Below, piece by piece: positions 6,185 through 11,408 of a stretch of 11,408 nt of DNA (within the stretch, counting starts at the first letter, position 1; each line of letters begins with the position of its first letter). The notes under the pieces are model-generated. The model saw nothing but the letters and a program-made list of their open reading frames with translations. It was not told the DNA's origin and ran no database searches. Source of the stretch: Flavobacteriales bacterium (GTDB lineage: Bacteria; Bacteroidota; Bacteroidia; NS11-12g; UBA955); NCBI GenBank assembly GCA_947450405.1, contig CANFVI010000042.1, positions 1 through 11,408 on the forward strand. Direction: 5' to 3'. Both the position numbers and the translations under genes were made by a program.

Positions 6185-7354
6185 TTATTCAAATTCAACA
6201 TGAATGACTTTAACGTAATGGTCAATTGTTATTCGTTTAAATTTAGAACCAGTACTGAGTGTAATTGTTTTATTTAAGTATGTTGAGTAATATAGAGACA
6301 AAGGCAAATTTCCTATTTTCTGCAAAGCCCCATTTAAAGCAAATGTATTATCTACGTTTGATGTAATTAAAATTGTTGATTCGGATAAGTCAATTGTGCT
6401 TTCATTAATTATATTATGATTATGATCATTATTTTGATTAAACATCATAGGCATGTCAATATTGTCAATATTCCCAAAACAAAATGTTCTCAACTTATTG
6501 GTATAAAAACTTATTGATGCTATATTCATTGAATTTATTGTATCAAATAATTTTGAAGAAGCCGGATTTTGAAAATCACTCAAAGTAAATAAGAAATTAT
6601 CGCCATTATTGAACCCTCCATTCAAACTTGTATTCCAGAATTCAGGTTTGAATTTCAAAATTTCGAGGGCACTTAATATTACCCAAATTGAAAATCTATC
6701 CATTTTTGAATTGAAAAAATCAACTGTTCTTTGAGGGTGTTGAAATTCGGTCCTACCCGTTTCTATAGCCTTCTCCCCTTCCAATCCAGGCACAAACATT
6801 CCGTCGTAATCAATTAGTTTCAAAGAAATTTCATTGTTATTAAAGTGAACTAATATGTTGCCACTTTGGATGTCTCCGTGACCTATATATTTGTTTTCCA
6901 AATCTCTCTGAAGATCAACAATTCCTGTTTGTAACTTATTTAAAATATTTGGATTAGATAAATTATTTGTAACAAATTTATTTAACAATTCACCCGTTAC
7001 CCAATCCATAATTTGCACTGGATATTTATTTTCATTTATCTTAAACTCATGCATTAACAAATTAGTCTTCACTAATTGATCCATTTGAATTGAAGATAAA
7101 TAATTATTTATTTTTTGTAATCTCTCAATGTTAGTCTCATTAGGGTTAAGAAAAATTCGAATTGCTTTAGATTCAAAATTAATTTTACCCTTAAACACAG
7201 CCGCAAATGCCCCAGCTCCGAATACATATCTTTTGATTGGAGATAAAACGCTGGGAACGAATAAAATGTCCTTTTGAGATGCAAATAATTTAGCACCTTC
7301 TTGATTTATTTTTAAATCTATTTCACGAATTGATAGAGGAGCATTATTCGTCAT
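6185..7354 (-). CDS. Divergent Ser/Thr protein kinase of the TerY phosphorylation triad
   Basis: This 389-residue protein has a kinase-like domain at about 40-290. It shows a glycine-rich loop GAGAFAAVFKG (46-56), the catalytic loop HGDIQSGN (H159, D161, N166) and DYDG in place of DFG (D182). This is followed by MFVPGLEG and a QHPQR segment (205-209), both of which I associate with this triad's kinases. At the VAIK position the sequence reads AIRIF, so the usual lysine appears to be R66. The last ~90 residues are an unrecognised beta-rich extension with an Asn/His-rich linker. No membrane segment is seen, so it is cytoplasmic. Its ATG overlaps the phosphatase gene's end by 11 bases, indicating coupled translation. 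In TerY-type triads the kinase, PP2C and vWA proteins form a reversible phosphorylation circuit. The substrate is unknown; the membrane proteins encoded upstream are candidates. Confidence 0.85.
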   Translation of the reverse strand: MTNNAPLSIREIDLKINQEGAKLFASQKDILFVPSVLSPIKRYVFGAGAFAAVFKGKINFESKAIRIFLNPNETNIERLQKINNYLSSIQMDQLVKTNLLMHEFKINENKYPVQIMDWVTGELLNKFVTNNLSNPNILNKLQTGIVDLQRDLENKYIGHGDIQSGNILVHFNNNEISLKLIDYDGMFVPGLEGEKAIETGRTEFQHPQRTVDFFNSKMDRFSIWVILSALEILKFKPEFWNTSLNGGFNNGDNFLFTLSDFQNPASSKLFDTINSMNIASISFYTNKLRTFCFGNIDNIDMPMMFNQNNDHNHNIINESTIDLSESTILITSNVDNTFALNGALQKIGNLPLSLYYSTYLNKTITLSTGSKFKRITIDHYVKVIHVEFE

Positions 7355-8498
7355 TTTTTTTCGGATTTTTCTCTAATTCAGTTGATTTTATTTTCTTTTT
7401 TTTACCATTGTTGGATTTTACAGCATTCTTCTTTTTTGCAGAATCAACTCTTGATTGCGTGTCTTTGTTTATTTTAGTTGAATAATTTTTTTCGTCTTTT
7501 AAATTTACAAATTGCTTCCCGGTATTTAATACATATGGCAATAATAAAGCCATTAATAGCGTAACAAACAGAATAATAAATAACCTTTCTATATTTTTAA
7601 GTTTATTACTCACAAATTTCACTTCGTTTTCTAAGTTTTTAATTTTGTTATTTAAATCATTATATTCCATAGGAGTTAGTTTTGTTTTTTTAGTTTCTAC
7701 TTGGGGATTGGGCACAAACTCTATTTCGGAGAAATACTTCGTTTCTTCAAATTTAAAACTTGAATCCGGCAAGAACTCATGTAGTTTCTTTTCCCCATCT
7801 GCAATAATTAATATTGATATATCATCTTGCTCTAATCGACCATTCTGCCAATTTAATTCGCAAAAGGAAAGAAAATCTTGATGATTGGATAAATTAATAA
7901 CACTTGATATTTCATCCGGAAAATCAAATAAAAAACGGCTTATAGCATCGGAACAAACGAATAATAAATAGTTTTGTTCCAATTGAATATTCGAATTATA
8001 AACCTGCAATGAATCAAATCCATTAAACGATTTTGTATTAACAAATGAATTATTTAAATCTAATTCATTTTTATTGTTGAATGGAAAAGATGATTCTATT
8101 TTCTCATCTTTGATGACAAAAATATTGCAATCACCAATTGAAATTAAATTCAGTTTATTTTCAGTTATTTTAACCGCTAATAATGTTGAGGTTGATCCAG
8201 TTGCAATTTTTGTTTTCTCTAATATAGCAATTGCCGGATTTGCTGATAGTTCGAAATTTAATTCACCAAATTGTTGAATTGAAATATTAATTGATTTTTT
8301 TACATTTTCAAGATTCAATAACTGTTCACTAGCTATGTTTTTCGTTAAAAAATCAGCGAATAAATTTGATTTGAAACTTTGGGTTGTTCCATCAGCAAGA
8401 ACAACTGTTTCTGTTTCAAGATTAACAGAATATTTATCTTGTATATTTTTGAAATATACCGAAGCCTTTTTATGAATTTGAAAAGCTTTAACATTCAT
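7344..8498 (-). CDS. Membrane-anchored PP2C-type phosphatase of the TerY phosphorylation triad
   Basis: This 384-residue protein has an N-terminal PP2C-like domain (about 1-235). Metal-site motifs are visible in order: ADG (D36), GSTSTLLAV (101-109), IGD (D123), CSD (D184) and QDDIS (D225/D226). The usual glycine run after the first DG is replaced by TTQSF, so the loop is divergent but the acidic set is retained. PP2C enzymes remove phosphate from Ser/Thr and here would oppose the downstream kinase. A short coiled coil (about 280-303) leads to one membrane helix (about 305-325). After it comes a tail of about 58 residues that becomes strongly lysine-rich towards its end. The gene starts 1 base after the vWA stop (TAATATG) and overlaps the kinase start by 11 bases. 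Membrane anchoring places the circuit next to the DUF805-type proteins encoded upstream. Confidence 0.85.
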   Translation of the reverse strand: MNVKAFQIHKKASVYFKNIQDKYSVNLETETVVLADGTTQSFKSNLFADFLTKNIASEQLLNLENVKKSINISIQQFGELNFELSANPAIAILEKTKIATGSTSTLLAVKITENKLNLISIGDCNIFVIKDEKIESSFPFNNKNELDLNNSFVNTKSFNGFDSLQVYNSNIQLEQNYLLFVCSDAISRFLFDFPDEISSVINLSNHQDFLSFCELNWQNGRLEQDDISILIIADGEKKLHEFLPDSSFKFEETKYFSEIEFVPNPQVETKKTKLTPMEYNDLNNKIKNLENEVKFVSNKLKNIERLFIILFVTLLMALLLPYVLNTGKQFVNLKDEKNYSTKINKDTQSRVDSAKKKNAVKSNNGKKKKIKSTELEKNPKKNDE

Positions 8499-8499
8499 A

Positions 8500-9306
8500 T
8501 TACCTAGGAGTACCCACGTTTAAAAAGTGCATAAGATCGTTTACATTTCCATTAAAAACATATCCCTTTGAATTTACTGATACTTGATAACCCGCTTGCT
8601 GTGCTAGTTTAACCATATTCTCATTTAAATTAGAAGAAATATCGAAAAGCAATTGACTTAATGAATCACCTGTATTAACATTTTCTGGGTAATTTTGTTT
8701 TGTGCCTGTAACTGAAGAAATATGAATATTTAGAACTATAGCTGGACCATAATTTGTTCTTAAATTCTTGATTTTAGCAACTTCATTTTTTAAATTGCGA
8801 TTGCCAATTCCGGAATCAGTTGCGTCACCATCTGTAATATTAATAATTATTGGAGGGTGACAATCTTTATGATTTCCCCAATTGATCCAATCAATACATA
8901 ATCTTCTTGCATTTTCAAAAGCCTTTGTCATTGGAGTATTTCCAATAGCTTTTGGCTTAATCCAAATAGGCTTATCATTTTCAATTAATAGCGGGTGATT
9001 AAAAATATCTTTGATTGATACTACCCATTTGTTGGCTAGATTGCCTTCCCATCCTGAAACAACTTCATCACTTGCACTTCCATATGCCAAAACGGCTATT
9101 TCAAATCTATTTTTCAGTTCGCCAGAATCACCAATACACCTCAAGCCAATTTCATAAAAATTATCATTTATTGCATTTGCTACTTCTAAAGCTTTAGAAT
9201 TATTTGAGTTACCAAATTTATCAATCATTGAATAGCTTTGGTCAACTAAAAAAACCATTAAACATGGATTTGTCGAACTTATAGTTAAGGTGTTTAAATT
9301 TTGCAT
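8500..9306 (-). CDS. terY-like: TerY-type von Willebrand factor A protein
   Basis: This 268-residue single vWA domain has a complete metal-dependent adhesion site: DQSYS (22-26, the DxSxS motif), the distal threonine in NTPMT (T124), and TDGDAT with D159. The length and layout match TerY-like vWA proteins, which act in the cytoplasm as metal-dependent protein-binding scaffolds. The C-terminus (VNDLMHFLNVGTPR) also fits. There is no signal peptide or membrane segment. It lies 6 bases after the four-helix membrane protein gene and 1 base before the PP2C gene. The vWA-PP2C-kinase order is that of the TerY phosphorylation triad, where the vWA protein is thought to recruit the target. No TerC or TerD homologue is visible in this window. 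Confidence 0.9.
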   Translation of the reverse strand: MQNLNTLTISSTNPCLMVFLVDQSYSMIDKFGNSNNSKALEVANAINDNFYEIGLRCIGDSGELKNRFEIAVLAYGSASDEVVSGWEGNLANKWVVSIKDIFNHPLLIENDKPIWIKPKAIGNTPMTKAFENARRLCIDWINWGNHKDCHPPIIINITDGDATDSGIGNRNLKNEVAKIKNLRTNYGPAIVLNIHISSVTGTKQNYPENVNTGDSLSQLLFDISSNLNENMVKLAQQAGYQVSVNSKGYVFNGNVNDLMHFLNVGTPR

Positions 9307-9312
9307 ATAATT

Positions 9313-9423
9313 TTAATTGTATAAATTTCCGCTATAGCCCCCATCCTTTTGATTTGAAGGTTTTATAGATTCTGAATCGCTTGCATCAGATGCATTATGA
9401 CCACCATTATATCCTCCAGAATA
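9313..9423 (-). repeat. Shared C-terminal tail, copy 3 (36 aa, four-helix protein)
   Basis: The tail encodes YSGGYNGGHNA, a 16-residue linker rich in Ser and Asp, then GGYSGNLYN and the stop. It is 7 residues shorter than copies 1 and 2, all of it lost from the linker. The conserved parts are the two ends. The gene carrying it belongs to a different membrane family from the other two carriers. Confidence 0.8.
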
Positions 9424-9981
9424 TTGACCATTATTTGCGTTATCGGAAACTGGGGGGGTGTTTTCAAAGAAGTGTAAATTACCTGTATTATTTAAAATAT
9501 CTTTATTTATTTTTTTTATATCTTTATACAGCTGAATCCCACGACTGAATCTAGAAATGATTCGAAATAAAAAGAATAAAGAATATAACCCGATAATCCA
9601 CTCATAGTTGTTTTTGTATGAATAATAAGAATACCCACTTCTTTGTGATGCATTGAGTGGAATAGAAATAAAATACATAATTAAATTTGTTAAATTCAAG
9701 AATCCAATTCTACCATAATTCTCATAATTTTGCGATTTATATTTACTAATTAAATCGTCAAGCTTACTGGCTATATAGAAAGTGTAAAAAAATGCTATTA
9801 TTGGGATTGAAATCATCCATGTAAACTTGGGAATTCCAGTATTTTCGTACTTTTTTACATGTCGAATAAAATCATTCAACTCTGCTACGAAAATAATTTT
9901 CATAACCAAGGGTAACAGCAAAATAAACGCTATAATTATTTCCTTAAACCCCATTTCTAAAGTTAATAAAGTAGTTGTCAT
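9313..9981 (-). CDS. Four-helix membrane protein with the shared C-terminal Gly/Tyr tail
   Basis: I place the start at the ATG at 9981, one base after the upstream stop (TAATATG), giving 222 residues. ATGs at 10002 and 10017 are in frame but overlap the previous gene. Four hydrophobic segments are visible (about 14-34, 53-72, 91-109, 127-143), then a basic segment (KDIKKINKD) and a flexible tail. The tail (187-222) contains GGYNGGHNA, a Ser/Asp-rich linker (SDASDSESIK) and ends GGYSGNLYN, as in the two DUF805 proteins upstream. The membrane core does not show DUF805 motifs, so this is a different family that I do not recognise. A C7 tract encodes the TPP just before the tail. It probably sits in the inner membrane with both termini on the cytoplasmic side, as four helices would imply. 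Confidence 0.8.
   Translation of the reverse strand: MTTTLLTLEMGFKEIIIAFILLLPLVMKIIFVAELNDFIRHVKKYENTGIPKFTWMISIPIIAFFYTFYIASKLDDLISKYKSQNYENYGRIGFLNLTNLIMYFISIPLNASQRSGYSYYSYKNNYEWIIGLYSLFFLFRIISRFSRGIQLYKDIKKINKDILNNTGNLHFFENTPPVSDNANNGQYSGGYNGGHNASDASDSESIKPSNQKDGGYSGNLYN
9452..9458 (-). repeat. C7 homopolymer tract just upstream of the tail
   Basis: On the coding strand ACC CCC CCA (Thr-Pro-Pro, residues 175-177) is a run of seven Cs in very AT-rich DNA, 9 codons before the tail begins. Gain of one C would give a stop within a few codons (TPPSFR). Loss of one C would replace the tail with about 30 unrelated residues. It is a plausible slippage site; whether it varies cannot be seen from one sequence. 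Confidence 0.5.
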
Positions 9982-9982
9982 A

Positions 9983-10114
9983 TTAATTGTATAAGTCCCC
10001 ATTATTATACCCACCATTCATTGGCTGAGTAGGATGTGATTTTACATTTGAATTAACTATATTATTGTCATTTTTACCTATAGCATTGTGCCCACCGTCA
10101 TATCCACCTTCATA
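9983..10114 (-). repeat. Shared C-terminal tail, copy 2 (43 aa, DUF805 protein)
   Basis: The tail encodes YEGGYDGGHNA, then GKNDNNIV and a variable linker, then NGGYNNGDLYN and the stop. It has the same length as copy 1, with high DNA similarity at the 3' end, where both read close to CCCCATTATTATA on the plus strand. Confidence 0.8.
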
Positions 10115-10492
10115 TGGACTTGGCTGGTTTAGTATAACATTAGGTTGCTTAGTTGAATGATTCGAATAATTTTGGAAATTATTTGTAACATTTACATATT
10201 TGGGAGAGGGTCCATATTCATTAATTCCATGAAATCCGTCTTGGAAAATTAACCACAAACTGTATAATGGGATAATTTGCCACCAACCGTTTTTTGATAA
10301 ATCATGACATCTTTTTGCTCCTTGGGCACTCAAAAACCACAAACTGGGTATATATAATAAGAACAAACCTTTGTTTAGAGTAGTTGCAATTATTGTATTT
10401 AGGACTGCCGAGAATATCCAATGAATGAATAAACTTACACCATATTCGGTTCTCCGAATTCTTCCTTCAAAAGAAAATATATTTTTAAACAT
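9983..10492 (-). CDS. DUF805 membrane protein, copy 2, with C-terminal Gly/Tyr tail
   Basis: The start is the ATG at 10492 (MFKNIFSFEG), matching its paralogue exactly; the preceding GTG adds only one residue. The 169-aa product has all DUF805 marks: FSFEGRIRR (6-14), KRCHDLSKNGWW (60-71) and GINEYGPSP (89-97), with three hydrophobic segments (about 18-36, 42-57, 70-87). DUF805 proteins are small inner-membrane proteins without an established biochemical role. The tail (127-169) has GGYDGGHNA, a linker and the end GGYNNGDLYN. It lies 60 bases after its tandem copy and joins the next gene at TAATATG. The two copies are nearly identical in the N-terminal 17 residues and around the HD motif, and diverge in helices 1-2. 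Confidence 0.9.
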   Translation of the reverse strand: MFKNIFSFEGRIRRTEYGVSLFIHWIFSAVLNTIIATTLNKGLFLLYIPSLWFLSAQGAKRCHDLSKNGWWQIIPLYSLWLIFQDGFHGINEYGPSPKYVNVTNNFQNYSNHSTKQPNVILNQPSPYEGGYDGGHNAIGKNDNNIVNSNVKSHPTQPMNGGYNNGDLYN

Positions 10493-10495
10493 CAC

Positions 10496-10555
10496 TTATT
10501 GTTAGATTATATAATTTTAAAAAAACAAGACAAAATTTCCATTTTCAAATTAATA
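10496..10555 (-). other. 60-base gap between the two DUF805 genes
   Basis: This is the only sizeable gap in the right operon. It is very AT-rich and has no exact TAnnTTTG element that I can find. A T-rich stretch (T7 on the coding strand) is present without an obvious stem before it. It could be the scar of the tandem duplication or hold a minor promoter or processing site. Confidence 0.4.
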
Positions 10556-10687
10556 TTAATTATATAAATCCCCATTATTATACTCCCCATTTGTTTGATT
10601 ATTTAAATTAGAGGGGTTGTTTATTTTCACAATATTTTCATCGTTTTTACCAACTGCATTGTGCCCACCGTCATATCCACCAGAATA
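10556..10687 (-). repeat. Shared C-terminal tail, copy 1 (43 aa, DUF805 protein)
   Basis: The tail encodes YSGGYDGGHNA, then GKNDENIV and an Asn/Pro-rich linker, then NGEYNNGDLYN and the stop. The first box and the terminal LYN are kept in all three tails of this operon while the linker sequence drifts. Confidence 0.8.
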
Positions 10688-11071
10688 CTGACTTTGCTCG
10701 GTTGAATTACTGTTTGGAAAGTCGTTAGATGAACCGGTCGAATTATTGGAATACTCTTGAAAATCATCTGTAATATTTTTAGGTGATGGACCATATTCAT
10801 TTATACCAGTAAATCCCTCTTGAAAAAGCATCCATAACATATAAAATGGTACAAGTTGCCACCAACCATTTTTTGATAAATCATGACATCTTTTTGAAGC
10901 TTGAGCCCATATAAACCATAAACTGACTGCATAGAATAGACCTATACCATCAATATTGGTAGAAGTTTTAATTGCTGTTATTATTGCCCAAAAGGTCCAA
11001 TGTATTATTAAACTAATACCATATTCGGATCTACGAATTCTACCTTCAAAGGAAAATATATTTTTAAACAT
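10556..11071 (-). CDS. DUF805 membrane protein, copy 1, with C-terminal Gly/Tyr tail
   Basis: This 171-residue protein starts with ATG, 3 bases after the stop of the upstream gene. It shows FSFEGRIRR (6-14), KRCHDLSKNGWW (60-71) and GINEYGPSP (89-97), the standard DUF805 signatures, and three membrane segments. The normal family core ends near residue 100. The remaining ~70 residues are a low-complexity Asn/Ser-rich linker followed by the tail (129-171) with GGYDGGHNA and the end GEYNNGDLYN. The tail is not, to my knowledge, part of the DUF805 family definition. The tandem copy downstream shows that the whole gene, tail included, was duplicated. It probably sits in the inner membrane with the tail either cytoplasmic or external depending on topology, which I cannot fix from three helices alone. 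Confidence 0.9.
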   Translation of the reverse strand: MFKNIFSFEGRIRRSEYGISLIIHWTFWAIITAIKTSTNIDGIGLFYAVSLWFIWAQASKRCHDLSKNGWWQLVPFYMLWMLFQEGFTGINEYGPSPKNITDDFQEYSNNSTGSSNDFPNSNSTEQSQYSGGYDGGHNAVGKNDENIVKINNPSNLNNQTNGEYNNGDLYN

Positions 11072-11074
11072 AAT

Positions 11075-11408
11075 TTATTGATTAAATTGAATACTATTGA
11101 AAATTTTATCTATGTCACCCATTAATTGACCACTTAACTTTTGAGGAAAGGTTGCGGCTAAAGTATACAAAGCGCCATCCTTTACGAATGAAATTGCAAT
11201 ATAATTTTCGATAATTGACAAATCACCTTCATACAACATATAATTCGCATTAATTCGTTTAGCACGATATCCTAGGCAAGTAGTTTCAATTTCACTTGCA
11301 TTTTGAAGTGTAATACCTGCCAATGCCATTTTTGAAACATAGTCAGAAAGAGGAACATCTAATTCCGTTTCATTATAATTATTGAATTTTTCTTTCAAAC
11401 GAATAAGT
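11075..11408 (-). CDS. C-terminal part of a PsbP/DcrB-like protein (5' partial)
   Basis: The frame is open to the right edge, so the gene starts outside the window; the first possible start inside is only a TTG at 11398. About 110 residues are visible. The pattern is a helix, then strands (YRAKRINANYML), then YIAISFVKDGALYTLAATFP, then a final helix ending in a short strand (IDKIFNSIQF). This order resembles the C-terminal half of PsbP/Mog1/DcrB-fold proteins (DUF1795-like), which often end in a similar 'SFxF' strand. The fold call is a pattern judgement, not a sequence match. The stop is 3 bases from the DUF805 copy 1 start, so it is the first visible gene of the triad operon. Confidence 0.5.
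   Translation of the reverse strand, partial: LIRLKEKFNNYNETELDVPLSDYVSKMALAGITLQNASEIETTCLGYRAKRINANYMLYEGDLSIIENYIAISFVKDGALYTLAATFPQKLSGQLMGDIDKIFNSIQFNQ

Noticed and set aside
1..11408. CRISPR array, tRNA, rRNA or insertion sequence
   Set aside because: No regular spaced repeats, cloverleaf-like segments, transposase motifs or terminal inverted repeats were seen on either strand.

Overview
The window looks like a piece of a Bacteroidota chromosome (Flavobacteriia/Cytophagia-like). The evidence is low GC, weak or absent Shine-Dalgarno sequences, stop-start junctions such as TAATATG, and protein families common in that phylum. No ribosomal or housekeeping marker is present, so the assignment is an inference. 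There are two compositional zones. Hand-counted lines in bases 1-3660 run from about 30 to 50% GC. Lines to the right of that run from about 18 to 30%. The step falls at the intergenic region at 3.64-4.11 kb, which suggests a junction between blocks of different origin.

Left block (1-3637). The 3' end of a plus-strand gene runs in from the left edge. It converges on a four-gene minus-strand operon: two unrecognised proteins (237 and about 360 aa), a 390-aa protein with two gamma-glutamylcyclotransferase (AIG2-type) domains plus an extra C-terminal module, and a 99-aa unknown protein coupled to it by a TAATG overlap. The convergent gap (183-264) holds four copies of one heptamer in a symmetric double dyad. 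I cannot assign this operon to a named pathway.

Middle (3638-6169). An intergenic region of about 470 bases holds an isolated G-tract cluster near the left operon and two inverted repeats near the right gene. It is followed by a plus-strand gene for a PIF1/RecD2-like superfamily 1 helicase whose C-terminal coiled coil contains a 42-residue tandem duplication.

Right block (6185-11408). A tightly packed minus-strand operon is read from the right edge leftwards: end of a PsbP/DcrB-like protein, two tandem DUF805 membrane proteins, a four-helix membrane protein, a TerY-type vWA protein, a membrane-anchored PP2C-type phosphatase and a divergent Ser/Thr kinase. The last three form the vWA-PP2C-kinase 'TerY phosphorylation triad' known from Ter-linked stress systems; a TerY-P triad has also been reported as anti-phage.

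The most unusual point is that the three membrane proteins upstream of the triad, one of them of a different family, all end in the same two-part glycine/tyrosine tail: GGYxGGHNA, then a 16-23 residue linker, then a terminal GxYxxxLYN-type box. I infer that the tail is a recognition or modification element read by a shared partner, possibly the triad itself. A C7 tract just upstream of one tail could switch that tail on and off by slippage. The promoter of this operon lies outside the window. No tRNA, rRNA, CRISPR array or insertion sequence was seen.
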